Origin: an uncultured Nitrospira sp.
GTDB lineage: Bacteria > Nitrospirota > Nitrospiria > Nitrospirales > Nitrospiraceae
Reading direction: 5' to 3'
Assembly: GCA_902500995.1 (NCBI GenBank)
Contig: CABVSR010000006.1
Coordinates: 110,092-174,091, forward strand
Length of the DNA: 64,000 bases
The notes under the pieces are model-generated. The model was not told the origin of the DNA and did not search any database. It saw only the letters and a program-made list of their open reading frames with translations. The number at the start of each line of letters is the position of its first letter. Position 1 is the stretch's first letter. Shown here piece by piece: positions 45,590 to 54,325 of the stretch. Both the position numbers and the translations under genes were made by a program.

Positions 45590-46501
45590 TTACCCGGCGC
45601 GCTTCCCGCGGGCCGACTGCCACCCGACCAACCACACCCCTGCCAGGATGAGGAGAATGCCCAGACATTCCCGCAATCCAATCGTCTCACCCAAGACCAG
45701 GGCCGACAACAGAAGAGCCGACACAGGAATGAGGTTCACGAAGACGCCGGCTCGTGAGGCGCCGACTCCCTGTACTCCATACAGCCAGGCTTGCTGCCCG
45801 AATGCCGTGGCAAACACGATCAGGTAGAGTAACGTCAGCCAGCCGGATACCGGCACGGTGCTTGGTCCGGTCAGCAGCATTTTCCGATCGGTCCACAGAA
45901 GGGGGATCTGCAGCAGCAACGACAGCAGGAGTGTCGTCCAATTGACGGTCAGGGGAGACAGCCGCTCCATCACCTGACGGCCGCCGATGGAATACAACGC
46001 CCAGCTTACGAGCCCCAATATGACGAGCGTTCCCCCTAGCCAGGGATGCTCTCCAAGCGGAGCATCCCCTCCGACCCCCGACACCAGCGCCACTCCCGCA
46101 AACGAAACCGCGCACCCCCCGGCGACTTTCCTGAAGGGAATATCGCGCACCAGCAGTGAGGAGAGAAGCGCGGTGATGACCGGGCTCGCGCCGATCAGGA
46201 CGCCGGCGGTGGAGGCACCGACATAGCGGAGGCCGAACAATGTCAGCAAATGGTTGCCGAGCACGCCCAGTCCCAAGAGGGACAGTAACTTGAGGTCCCG
46301 TGCCGTGAAGGTCGTGTGCCCACCTTCAGTCCACCACCACAACGGGATCAAAATCGCCAGCGCGCCGATGCCGCGAAAGAGTGACGTTTCGACGGCGGAA
46401 AAGGCCCCCAGCGCCAGTTTTTGCCCGACGATCGAACCGCCCCAGACTAAAGCCGACATGGTCAGCGCCGCATAGGCGGCGGATGCAGACGGTTTTTCCA
46501 T
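45590..46501 (-). CDS. EamA (DMT) family transporter
   Basis: A 303-residue inner-membrane protein with about ten hydrophobic helices in two EamA halves (about 10-140 and 150-295). An LVWGGSIVGQKLAL start and a second-half FVNLIPVSALLLSALVLGE motif are typical of the family. Such proteins export amino acids or other small metabolites; the substrate is unknown. The ATG at 46501 overlaps an in-frame GTG at 46504; GGGGAAC lies upstream. Confidence 0.88.
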   Translation of the reverse strand: MEKPSASAAYAALTMSALVWGGSIVGQKLALGAFSAVETSLFRGIGALAILIPLWWWTEGGHTTFTARDLKLLSLLGLGVLGNHLLTLFGLRYVGASTAGVLIGASPVITALLSSLLVRDIPFRKVAGGCAVSFAGVALVSGVGGDAPLGEHPWLGGTLVILGLVSWALYSIGGRQVMERLSPLTVNWTTLLLSLLLQIPLLWTDRKMLLTGPSTVPVSGWLTLLYLIVFATAFGQQAWLYGVQGVGASRAGVFVNLIPVSALLLSALVLGETIGLRECLGILLILAGVWLVGWQSARGKRAG

Positions 46502-46547
46502 CACGTCAGTTCCCCGCCGGTACCTCGCGCGCGATCGACAGGCCCGA

Positions 46548-47198
46548 TCATCGAGTGCTCGCGGGGGTAATGACCCAGATGCCGTCCCGAATCGTTGCTA
46601 GCACGGCCGTGACACGAGTATCATTCGCGACGACGCGGTTCAGCGCTTGAATCGCCGCCGTCCGGTCATCCGTTGGCGGGTCGGCGAGCACCTCGCCGCC
46701 CCACAACACGTTGTCGACAAGAATGACGCCGCGCGGTGAGAGCAACTCCATTGCGCGCCGGTAATAATTCACATAGTTCACTTTGTCGGCATCGATAAAA
46801 ATCACATCGAACGGTCCGGTCAATTCCGCCATGGTTTCGAGAGCCGGCCCCATCCGGATCTCGATTTGACGGCCATGCGGCGACTGCGCAAAAAATCGGC
46901 GCGCCACCGCGGCAGACTCCTCATCCACTTCGCACGTCACGACTCGGCCCTGCTCAGGCAATGCTTCGGCAAAGCAGAGGGCGCTGTAGCCCGTGAACAT
47001 GCCGATTTCCAGAACTCGTTCAGCCCGCACGAGCCGGGTCATCGTATGCAGGAAGGCCCCTTCCAACGGGCCGACCAACATCCGCGCATCTTCCATTGTG
47101 CGTTCGGTTTCTTCGCGAAGAGCCCGGCGCAGTGGGGTTTCCGGCAGGGAATGGGCAGCAGCATAGGCCTCGACATCCAGCGGCACGAGATCGGCCAT
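46548..47198 (-). CDS. SAM-dependent O-methyltransferase (COMT/CaiE-like, family 3)
   Basis: A 216-residue methyltransferase of the bacterial catechol/caffeoyl-CoA O-methyltransferase type. It has a SAM site VLEIGMFTGYSALCFAEALP (about 61-80) and metal-binding IDADK with VILVDNVLWGGEV. It probably methylates a catechol-like hydroxyl using a divalent metal; the substrate is unknown. The start at 47198 is chosen because GGAGTG lies about 8 bases upstream. It is 46 bases upstream of the EamA gene and possibly co-transcribed. Confidence 0.88.
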   Translation of the reverse strand: MADLVPLDVEAYAAAHSLPETPLRRALREETERTMEDARMLVGPLEGAFLHTMTRLVRAERVLEIGMFTGYSALCFAEALPEQGRVVTCEVDEESAAVARRFFAQSPHGRQIEIRMGPALETMAELTGPFDVIFIDADKVNYVNYYRRAMELLSPRGVILVDNVLWGGEVLADPPTDDRTAAIQALNRVVANDTRVTAVLATIRDGIWVITPASTR

Positions 47199-47281
47199 CG
47201 GTTTCACTCCGGGTGACAGTTATGCGACAATTTGCGCCGGCGGCGATCATACCACGGACATTCTGAAGAAAGAGCGCACAC

Positions 47282-48802
47282 GTGAAGACCTTGAAGACCT
47301 TGGAACCGTTGACGACGCGGCTGCTGGAAATCCGGCGCATTCAGAGTGCCGCCTCCGTGCTGTCATGGGATCAGGAAACCTACATGCCTGCAGGCGGCGG
47401 CGCGGCCCGCGCCGAACAACTTGCCACGCTGGAAGGTCTGGCCCATGAGCGGCTCGTGTCGCCGCACATGGAGTCCTTATTGAACGAATGGATCGACCCC
47501 GCAACCGGGCAGGCGGCAGACAGCTGGGATGAACCGTCACGGTCGCTGTTGCGAGAAACCTGGCGCGATTTCAGCCGCGCGAAAAAGCTCCCGTCTCATT
47601 TCGTCATCCGCCTGAGCCGCGAATGTTCATTGGCTCAGCAGGCCTGGGTGACCGCGCGGACAGAAAGTCGATTCGCAAAGTTCCTTCCTTCCCTGAAAAC
47701 GGTCCTGGGCCTCAAATGTGAAGAAGCCCAGTATCTCGGATACAAGGATTCGCCCTATGACGCGCTACTGGACACCTATGAGCCAGGCGCCACGGTGGCC
47801 CAACTCACACCCCTGTTCACTCAGCTTCGCGCGCGACTAGTTCCGCTTCTGAAGCGCGTGCAGGCCAGTGAGGTGACGATTGATGATAGCTGCCTCCATC
47901 AGACCTTTGATCACACGAAGCAACTCGAGTTCGGGCGTCTTGTCCTGGTAGCCATGGGGTATGATTTCGAGCGCGGCCGACTCGATCTCTCGGCCCACCC
48001 CTTTACGACCTCCTTTCACCCGACGGATGTCCGGGTGACCACACGGGTCTTCGAGAAGGATTTGCCGTCCTGTCTCTTCAGTTGCATCCACGAAGGCGGC
48101 CACGGTCTGTACGACCAAGGGCTGGACGCGCGCTATTATGGATCGCCCCTCGGCGAGTCTGTCTCGCTCGGCTTTCATGAGAGCCAGTCGCGGCTCTGGG
48201 AAAACTGTGTCGGGCGGTCGCGGGCGTTCTGGCAATGCTTCTACCCGATTCTTGAGCACACGTTTCCTGAGCAACTGGCCGGCCTGTCTCTCGATCAGTT
48301 TTATGCCGCGATCAACCGCGTCACCCCCTCGTTCATCCGCGTCGAAGCCGATGAGCTGACCTATAACCTACACATCATGCTGCGCGTAGAAATTGAACAG
48401 GCGCTGATCGAGGGTCGCGCGCGCGCCGAAGATCTACCCGCTTTGTGGAATGACAGCATGCAGGCGTACTTGGGCATCACCCCTGAACAGGATGCCGACG
48501 GCGTCTTACAGGATGTGCACTGGTCGATGGGGGCCTTCGGCTACTTTCCCACGTATACCCTGGGTAACCTGTACGCGGTGCAATTTTTCGAACAAGCGAA
48601 GCAGGAAATTCCGCAATTGGAAGAGAACATCGCGGCCGGACAATTGATTCCGCTCCGGCACTGGCTGGAACAGAAGATTCACCGATGGGGACGCATGTTT
48701 ACGCCAGACCATCTGGCTCGGCGTGTCACCGGTCACGGCGTGAGCCCGGAGCCGTTTTTGCGCTACCTCGAGATGAAATACGGCAACCTCTACCGGCTGT
48801 AA
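47282..48802 (+). CDS. Carboxypeptidase Taq, M32 metallopeptidase
   Basis: A 506-residue cytoplasmic metallocarboxypeptidase. It has the HExxH zinc motif in CIHEGGHGLYDQG and the M32 blocks DVRVTTR and GSPLGESVSLGFHESQSRLWEN. The C-terminal motif RVEADELTYNLHIMLR is also present. Length matches the family. The GTG at 47282 is the only reasonable start. It releases C-terminal residues from peptides, a housekeeping turnover role. Divergent from the O-methyltransferase gene. Confidence 0.95.
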   Translation: MKTLKTLEPLTTRLLEIRRIQSAASVLSWDQETYMPAGGGAARAEQLATLEGLAHERLVSPHMESLLNEWIDPATGQAADSWDEPSRSLLRETWRDFSRAKKLPSHFVIRLSRECSLAQQAWVTARTESRFAKFLPSLKTVLGLKCEEAQYLGYKDSPYDALLDTYEPGATVAQLTPLFTQLRARLVPLLKRVQASEVTIDDSCLHQTFDHTKQLEFGRLVLVAMGYDFERGRLDLSAHPFTTSFHPTDVRVTTRVFEKDLPSCLFSCIHEGGHGLYDQGLDARYYGSPLGESVSLGFHESQSRLWENCVGRSRAFWQCFYPILEHTFPEQLAGLSLDQFYAAINRVTPSFIRVEADELTYNLHIMLRVEIEQALIEGRARAEDLPALWNDSMQAYLGITPEQDADGVLQDVHWSMGAFGYFPTYTLGNLYAVQFFEQAKQEIPQLEENIAAGQLIPLRHWLEQKIHRWGRMFTPDHLARRVTGHGVSPEPFLRYLEMKYGNLYRL

Positions 48803-48806
48803 CGGC

Positions 48807-49028
48807 TCACGATTTCGCCAACGGGATCTTCGCAGCGTCTACCTCAGTAATCCGCCCACTCCCTCCTGCACCGTCGGGGATTGTCAACTGCCTGATTTCT
48901 CTAGGGCCATAACAGGGCCCTTCAGCTCTGGCGAGCCATTCGGCCGCGTGGTATTCGTGAACGAGTTCACAGTTGGGACATGTATTTTTTGCCCTGCTCA
49001 CCGGTTTCAGGGATGAGCATGTGGACAC
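48807..49028 (-). CDS. Possible small zinc-ribbon-like hypothetical protein
   Basis: A 73-codon open frame on the minus strand with KNTCPNCELVHEYHAAEWLA and a third Cys (GPCYG). This looks more ordered than random sequence, but no ribosome site is clear and the start (GTG at 49028 or 48992) is unsure. It occupies most of the 329-base gap between the M32 gene and the response-regulator gene. It may be spurious. Confidence 0.35.
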   Translation of the reverse strand: MSTCSSLKPVSRAKNTCPNCELVHEYHAAEWLARAEGPCYGPREIRQLTIPDGAGGSGRITEVDAAKIPLAKS

Positions 49029-49131
49029 TTGAAGGCATTGAATGATGCCGTCCGGGTTTGCGAGCTAAAGGGCCCCAAGGGCAGTTCGCAATCGCTCGAG
49101 CTGCCCCTCGCAATGAACTATTGGGAAACGC

Positions 49132-49824
49132 ATGGTCGTGAATGCCTGTGACACGCTACCGGCCGTCAAAACCGACCTCAACATCCTGCTCGCCGATGAC
49201 CATGCCCTCCTCCGGCGCGGCTTGAAAGAATTTCTGCAGGACTTTCTCATCGAAGACGGACTGACGCTTCACATCGCCGAAACCACCTCAGCTCACAGTG
49301 CGATTAATCATATTCGAACCGCAGCCTGGGATCTGGTGATCCTGGACTTAAATTTGCCGGATATGCCGGGGCTGGAAGTCTTGCGCATCCTGAAATCTCT
49401 CCAACCGGCCCTGCCTGTCTTAGTCGTGAGCATCTACGCAGAACAACATTATGCTGCCCGTGCGATTCGAGCAGGCGCCCTCGGCTATTTGACGAAGGAG
49501 ACCGGACCCGAGGAACTTCGTGCTGCCGTGTCTCGCATTCTCCAAGGCGGGAACTATATCCCGCCGTCTCCGCCGGAACAGATCTCAGACCCCATCGTGA
49601 ACCGCAACGCTCTGGGCGCCTGCGACCTCCCTGCGGTTCTCTCGGATCGGGAAATCGAGGTTCTGCAATGGATCGCACAAGGCCGGCGCCTGACTGAAAT
49701 CGCGGAGCACCTCAACCTGAGCATCAAGACCGTGAGTACGTACCGGTCTCGGCTGCTCATCAAGCTCGGAATGAGAACGACTGCAGAATTGATTCGATAT
49801 GCCCTGGATCAACAGCTGGTCTGA
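49132..49824 (+). CDS. NarL/FixJ-type response regulator
   Basis: A 230-residue two-domain regulator. The receiver (about 16-135) has acidic pocket ADD, phospho-acceptor Asp72 in VILDLNLPD, and Lys in YLTKE. The C-terminal LuxR-type HTH (about 165-228) reads LSDREIEVLQWIAQGRRLTEIAEHL and ISIKTVS-like LSIKTVSTYRSRL. No histidine kinase gene is adjacent. Intact, unlike the degenerate receiver encoded just downstream. Confidence 0.93.
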   Translation: MVVNACDTLPAVKTDLNILLADDHALLRRGLKEFLQDFLIEDGLTLHIAETTSAHSAINHIRTAAWDLVILDLNLPDMPGLEVLRILKSLQPALPVLVVSIYAEQHYAARAIRAGALGYLTKETGPEELRAAVSRILQGGNYIPPSPPEQISDPIVNRNALGACDLPAVLSDREIEVLQWIAQGRRLTEIAEHLNLSIKTVSTYRSRLLIKLGMRTTAELIRYALDQQLV

Positions 49825-49958
49825 CACCACCATTTTCATGAGAGGAGGCACACCTTCACGACACCACCTCCGCCAAAACGGGCAGACATCTGCACGATGC
49901 TTTCGGGCCGTCGCACGGTGATCAATCGCTCTCTCTCATCACTTCGTGTCGGGGGACT

Positions 49959-50345
49959 ATGGCCAATATCCTGATTATCAACGCCGACCCGAATCTTAAA
50001 CGGCACATCAAGCTCGCGCTACCCGGCATGGAACACTTCGTTCAGTATAGTGCCAATTTACAGAACGCTTCCGCTCAGCCTCTCGCATCCAAACTGGATC
50101 TGGTCATCGCCCGCCTGGTCGCCGACGATGATCAGGGACCGGAAGATCTGGTCGACCTTCGAGCAACGTTTCCGACTGCCCGCATCGTCGTCACAGCGGC
50201 CCTGCACGATTCTGCTCTGGAAGGTGAAAAATTTCAGCGTGTGGTGCGCGAGCTGCAAATCGAATATTGTTTGCTGGAGCCAATCGAGACGGGGGCCATG
50301 TTGCAGACGATTCAATCGGCGCTGGCCCTGCCTCGGCGACACTAG
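49959..50345 (+). CDS. Divergent receiver-like protein
   Basis: A 128-residue single-domain protein with a flavodoxin-like pattern (ANILIINADPNLKRHIKLAL, LDLVIARLVADD, ARIVVTAAL, YCLLEPIETGAML). It resembles a receiver, but the acceptor Asp at the end of strand 3 is replaced (VIARL) and the Lys is missing. It is probably not phosphorylated. It follows the intact response regulator by 134 bases and might modulate it. Confidence 0.65.
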   Translation: MANILIINADPNLKRHIKLALPGMEHFVQYSANLQNASAQPLASKLDLVIARLVADDDQGPEDLVDLRATFPTARIVVTAALHDSALEGEKFQRVVRELQIEYCLLEPIETGAMLQTIQSALALPRRH

Positions 50346-50431
50346 CAGGGGCCCTTTCCCCAACCCTCGCCTGCAGCAAGGCGAGCGGGGGCACGAACTG
50401 CATCGCCTCTCTCGACACGTGAGCGTCCCGA

Positions 50432-50995
50432 TCAGTAGCCCATCGCGGCATTCAGCTTGGCCAGCCGAGGTGGGGGCAACAGAAATTCTGCCGTCGTCTC
50501 GATTCGCGAAGGAACCAGAAGCGTGGTGTGAAACACGATATCGCGGATGGGGATTTTGAACTCGGGTTGCTGCGGGGTACTCAGTTCCACCGATTCAACC
50601 GATTGCATAATGGCGGTGACATCCTGCGGCCCGTAGGTGGCGATGACGGCTTGCACGAGATCACGGACCTTTTCATTCGTCTCATTGCCGTCAATACTGT
50701 TCATCAGCAGTGGGAGGATCTCGTCACGAGCCTGATCCGACGGGCTGAAGTTCTCAATCCGTTCCTTGCGCCGCAGTGAAGTCAGGTCATTATCCAGATC
50801 CCGGCTGAAGGCTCCATAGGCAAACCGCACAAACTCGAAGTGAAATCCTTTCAGGCCTTTTCCGAACAGTTGCAGCTCGCAAAGAAAACAGAGTTGCTGC
50901 AGTTTGACGTCGCTCAACAGTCCGTAGGGCTCGGCTAATGAGAGCACATACAGAAGCAAGGCCCGGTCAATCGTCATTTCATGTGACTTTCGCAC
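50432..50995 (-). CDS. Hypothetical protein resembling YwgA/Panacea (DUF4065)-like domains
   Basis: A 187-residue soluble protein. The N-terminal third (ALLLYVLSLAEPYGLLSD, VKLQQLCFLCELQLFG, then FVRFAYGAFSRDLDNDL) resembles the KLQKLLYlae...yGPf pattern of YwgA/DUF4065-type proteins, some of which are antitoxin domains. No toxin-like gene is adjacent. It starts at a GTG (50995) or the ATG at 50977. Function unknown; the similarity is by eye only. Confidence 0.6.
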   Translation of the reverse strand: MRKSHEMTIDRALLLYVLSLAEPYGLLSDVKLQQLCFLCELQLFGKGLKGFHFEFVRFAYGAFSRDLDNDLTSLRRKERIENFSPSDQARDEILPLLMNSIDGNETNEKVRDLVQAVIATYGPQDVTAIMQSVESVELSTPQQPEFKIPIRDIVFHTTLLVPSRIETTAEFLLPPPRLAKLNAAMGY

Positions 50996-51089
50996 CTGAT
51001 GGAATCTCCCTCGTTCGGCCGCAACGGGGAGGACTATAAACAGGCCACTTCCGATTCGTCAATCCGCAGATGCCTGCCCACCAACCCCC

Positions 51090-51119
51090 TTGACCCATCA
51101 GGGCATTTTCGTTTTTAAT
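51090..51119 (+). promoter_or_regulatory. Probable promoter of fur
   Basis: TTGACC (51090-51095) and TTTAAT (51114-51119) are 18 bases apart. Transcription would start about 25 bases before the fur ATG. Confidence 0.5.
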
Positions 51120-51148
51120 GAGCCTCTTTTTATGCCGGGTCATAGGTT

Positions 51149-51580
51149 ATGAGCAAAGCCCTCAAAGAAATGGACGTGCTTCGCCAGCATCTGGCCAAGC
51201 ATCAATTGAAGCTGACTCGACAACGCGAGCTGATCTTGACGGCGTTCCTGAGACAGGAACATGTCACCGCCGAAACGATGTACCATCAACTCGCCAAGAA
51301 AGATCCTCATCTTGGCCTCGCAACGATCTACCGAACGCTCAACCTCTTCTGCGAAGCCGGCATTGCGCAAGCCCGGCACTTCGGCACCCAGACGCAATAC
51401 GACAACATCTCCCACAAGGGTCACCATGACCACCTCATTTGCACGGGTTGCGGGACCATTGTCGAGTTCGAGAATTGCGAGATCGAACGGCTCCAGGAAG
51501 AGGTTGCCACCAGGAACGGCTTTGTCATTCAAACCCATCGACTGGAACTGTACGGACTCTGCGCGCGCTGCCGCCATTGA
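51149..51580 (+). CDS. fur: Ferric uptake regulator family repressor
   Basis: A 143-residue metal-sensing repressor. It has a winged helix (about 10-85, with KLTRQRELILTAFLRQEHVTAE and LGLATIYRTLNLFCEAGI), the metal motif HHDHLICTGCGTIVEF, and a second C-terminal CxxC pair (LCARCRH). Both CxxC pairs suggest a structural zinc. It stands directly upstream of the ferric ABC transporter genes, and two good Fur boxes lie downstream (51609 and 59000), so Fur rather than Zur or PerR is the best reading. Confidence 0.9.
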   Translation: MSKALKEMDVLRQHLAKHQLKLTRQRELILTAFLRQEHVTAETMYHQLAKKDPHLGLATIYRTLNLFCEAGIAQARHFGTQTQYDNISHKGHHDHLICTGCGTIVEFENCEIERLQEEVATRNGFVIQTHRLELYGLCARCRH

Positions 51581-51606
51581 CGGATTCCCGGCCCATCCGG
51601 TATCCT
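51577..51606 (+). promoter_or_regulatory. Promoter of the fbpABC-like operon
   Basis: TTGACG (51577-51582, overlapping the fur stop) and TATCCT (51601-51606) are separated by 18 bases. Predicted start near 51613 lies inside the Fur box. Confidence 0.5.
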
Positions 51607-51608
51607 CT

Positions 51609-51623
51609 TGATACAGCTTATCA
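51609..51623 (+). promoter_or_regulatory. Fur box upstream of the ferric ABC transporter
   Basis: TGATACAGCTTATCA matches 12 of 15 positions of the 7-1-7 Fur consensus TGATAATGATTATCA. It is nested in the 17-bp palindrome TTGATA-N5-TATCAA (51608-51624) and covers the predicted transcription start, as expected for iron-dependent repression. Confidence 0.75.
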
Positions 51624-51673
51624 ATTTCAACTAGGACGCCCTCGGGGTGTCCTCACACGTGGAGGCACGCCGC

Positions 51674-52705
51674 ATGGCTGTATTCCCTCGCACTCTGTAT
51701 GCCCTGACGCTGCTCCTTGCCATGTCGGTCTTGGCGCCGTGGCCTCTCCGCACCGCGGAAGCCGGCGACAAACTTGTCGTCTATTCGGGTCGCGCCGAAC
51801 GACTGATCAAGCCGGTGCTTGACGAGTTTCAAGCGAAGAGCGGCATTCAAATCGAGCTCTTGTCTTCGGGCACAACCGAATTGGTCAATCGCTTGCAGGC
51901 TGAAGGCGACCATACTCCTGCCGATGTCTTTCTGACCAACGATGCCGGCAGCCTCGAGCATGCGCGGGAGCTCAAACTCCTTCGTCCCATGAATATGCGT
52001 GAGGTCGAGCGGGCCATTCCTTCTCAATTCCGTGCGGCCGACAATAGTTGGATCGGGCTGTCCGGCCGATTCTGGATCGTCGTTTACAATACGAATATGG
52101 TGAAACCCGAGCAAATCAAGTCGCTGCTCGACCTCGGTCAGCCGCAATGGAAGGACAAAATCGCGATTCCGAATTCAGGCAGCGAGTACCTTCAGGCCGG
52201 CGTGTCGGTCATCAAAACCACGTACGGCGACGACCGGACCAAACAATTTCTCCAAGGACTGAAAACCAACGCGGGGTCGCAGGTCTACCAGAAGAGCTCG
52301 CAAATTGTGGAAGCGGTCGCAAAAGGCCAGGTCACAGCTGGGATCGTGAACCACTACTATATCTATCGCCATCTGGCCGCGCAGCCGACCGCGCCTATCG
52401 CGGCCATTATGACCGATCAGCAAGAAGGCGGCATGGGCGCGATTATGAACGTGACCGGAATCGGCGTCACACGTGCGTCGAAACACGTCGAGAGCGCTAA
52501 ACTATTGATCGAATTTCTGGTGGCGCAGGCCGGGCAGAAACTGTTTGCAGACCTGGACAAGGAATATCCGCTGCATCCGGACGTCAAAGCCGACCAGGCT
52601 CTTGTCGACCGGCACAGCTTCCGCGCGGCACTCGTTCCCTTAGCCAAACTCGCTGAATTGCGCGAGCCCACTCTGACCCTGATCGAGCAGGTCGGCCTTC
52701 GCTGA
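51674..52705 (+). CDS. Ferric iron ABC transporter substrate-binding protein (FbpA-like)
   Basis: A 343-residue periplasmic binding protein. A signal peptide ends near residue 30 (TAEAGDKLVVYSGR), followed by an extracellular solute-binding domain type 1 with VVYNTNMVKP, the GIVNHYYIYRHL segment containing the paired tyrosines typical of ferric binding, and a C-terminal lobe. The ATG at 51674 has GGAGG upstream. A Fur box precedes it, and permease and ATPase genes follow, so periplasmic Fe3+ capture is the likely role. Confidence 0.92.
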   Translation: MAVFPRTLYALTLLLAMSVLAPWPLRTAEAGDKLVVYSGRAERLIKPVLDEFQAKSGIQIELLSSGTTELVNRLQAEGDHTPADVFLTNDAGSLEHARELKLLRPMNMREVERAIPSQFRAADNSWIGLSGRFWIVVYNTNMVKPEQIKSLLDLGQPQWKDKIAIPNSGSEYLQAGVSVIKTTYGDDRTKQFLQGLKTNAGSQVYQKSSQIVEAVAKGQVTAGIVNHYYIYRHLAAQPTAPIAAIMTDQQEGGMGAIMNVTGIGVTRASKHVESAKLLIEFLVAQAGQKLFADLDKEYPLHPDVKADQALVDRHSFRAALVPLAKLAELREPTLTLIEQVGLR

Positions 52706-52720
52706 TCGCTGTAGCCAAGC

Positions 52721-54325
52721 ATGCTGACCGTCACTCGAGTTCCGCCGCCGTCTCCCTTGCAGTGGGTCAGCCTCCTCACTGCCGCATTTCTGGTGCTTCC
52801 GACCGGCTACATCACGTATGTGGCGGTTACGGCCGCACCCGCTGTATGGACTCGCCTCTGGTCCACACGCATCCCGGAACTGCTGGGAAACACCCTGTCG
52901 TTGGCCGTCAGCGTGGCATTGACCACATTCGTGCTGGGGGTGTCTCTGGCGTGGATTACCGTCCGATACGATTTCCCCGGCCGCCGCATGTGGGAGTGGG
53001 CACTCGCGCTGCCGTTAGCCATGCCGACCTACGTTCTCGCCTACGTGTATGCCCACCTCATCGGCATGGGAGGTCCGGCTGAACAATGGTGGCAGATGGT
53101 CCTCGGCCCGGACGTTCGACTGCCGTCGCCCCAGAGTTTTGTCGGCGTCACCATCATCATGTCCCTCGACACCTTTCCCTTCGTCTATTTGCTGGTGCGT
53201 GGAGCTCTCCAGAATCTGAATATTTCCTTTGAAGAGGTGGCGCGTGCCTGTGGCATCTCACCTTGGGCAACCCTCCGCCGGGTCACGCTCCCGCTCATCC
53301 GACCGGCCATGGCGGCAGGGTTGGCGCTTGTCGTCTTGTATGTAATTTCCGACTTCGGGGCGGTGTCCTTGCTCAGATACCAGACCCTCACGTATGCAGT
53401 CTACCAACAGATGACCAGCCGCTACGACCACACAGCCGCCAGTATCCTGAGCCTGCTGCTCGTGCTCATGGCCATCGTTTTTCTCGCGACCGAACGATGG
53501 TTCCGCCAGCGGAGCCGTTTCTATCAAACCTCGGGCCGATACCGCCATTCGACACGGCAACACGCAGGCCTGCTGGGAACCGCCCTGATCACCGGCTACG
53601 TAGTCGTCGTCTTTGCGGCCGCTTTTGGAATCCCCGCGGCAATGCTGATCCACTGGAGCATTGAAGCCATCTCGCAGGGAGCGCTGGATGCGCGGTTCCT
53701 GGGGTTTATCTGGAACAGCACTTTTCTCGCAGCACTGGCCGCCAGCGGCGCCGTGATCATCGGGCTCCCGTTAGCGTATCTCGCCAGCCGTCGCCCGACT
53801 CGGCTGAACATCGCCTGCCTCCAAGCCGCCTATGCCGGTTATGCGCTGCCGGGACCTGTGGCCGCGCTGGCAGTGCTCGTACTCTTTACGCACTTCGCGC
53901 CGGCGTTGTATGGGACAGTGGTGGTGCTCATCATCGCATATATTCTGCACTTTCTGCCGGTCGGTCTCCAATCCATGGAGCCGGCCCTGCAGCAAATCAC
54001 GCCCAATGTGGAAGAAGTCGCGCGCACCCTTGGGTGCACGACGCAGCACACACTTCGTCGCGTGACGCTTCCGCTCGTTCGCAACGGGTTTATTGCCGCG
54101 TGGGTCTTGATGTTCCTCCAGACCATGAAAGAACTTCCGGCAACCTTGCTGTTGCGACCGGTGGGATTTGATACACTGGCCATCCGCGTCTGGTTGGAAG
54201 CCAGCGAAGAGTATTACCAACTGGCGGCGCCTGCCGCGCTGCTAATCGTCCTCTTGAGCCTTCCAGCGCTGATGTTGCTGGTGTCCAACGACTGGCGTCG
54301 ACATGCGCAGGAGGGTGCCAGGTGA
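52721..54325 (+). CDS. Ferric iron ABC transporter permease (FbpB-like)
   Basis: A 534-residue inner-membrane protein with two tandem binding-protein-dependent permease domains (about 60-260 and 330-520) and about twelve helices. Each half has an EAA loop: EEVARACGISPWATLRRVTLP and EEVARTLGCTTQHTLRRVTLP. This double-permease architecture is typical of FbpB/SfuB iron importers. It overlaps the ATPase gene by 4 bases (GTGA), indicating translational coupling. Confidence 0.93.
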   Translation: MLTVTRVPPPSPLQWVSLLTAAFLVLPTGYITYVAVTAAPAVWTRLWSTRIPELLGNTLSLAVSVALTTFVLGVSLAWITVRYDFPGRRMWEWALALPLAMPTYVLAYVYAHLIGMGGPAEQWWQMVLGPDVRLPSPQSFVGVTIIMSLDTFPFVYLLVRGALQNLNISFEEVARACGISPWATLRRVTLPLIRPAMAAGLALVVLYVISDFGAVSLLRYQTLTYAVYQQMTSRYDHTAASILSLLLVLMAIVFLATERWFRQRSRFYQTSGRYRHSTRQHAGLLGTALITGYVVVVFAAAFGIPAAMLIHWSIEAISQGALDARFLGFIWNSTFLAALAASGAVIIGLPLAYLASRRPTRLNIACLQAAYAGYALPGPVAALAVLVLFTHFAPALYGTVVVLIIAYILHFLPVGLQSMEPALQQITPNVEEVARTLGCTTQHTLRRVTLPLVRNGFIAAWVLMFLQTMKELPATLLLRPVGFDTLAIRVWLEASEEYYQLAAPAALLIVLLSLPALMLLVSNDWRRHAQEGAR

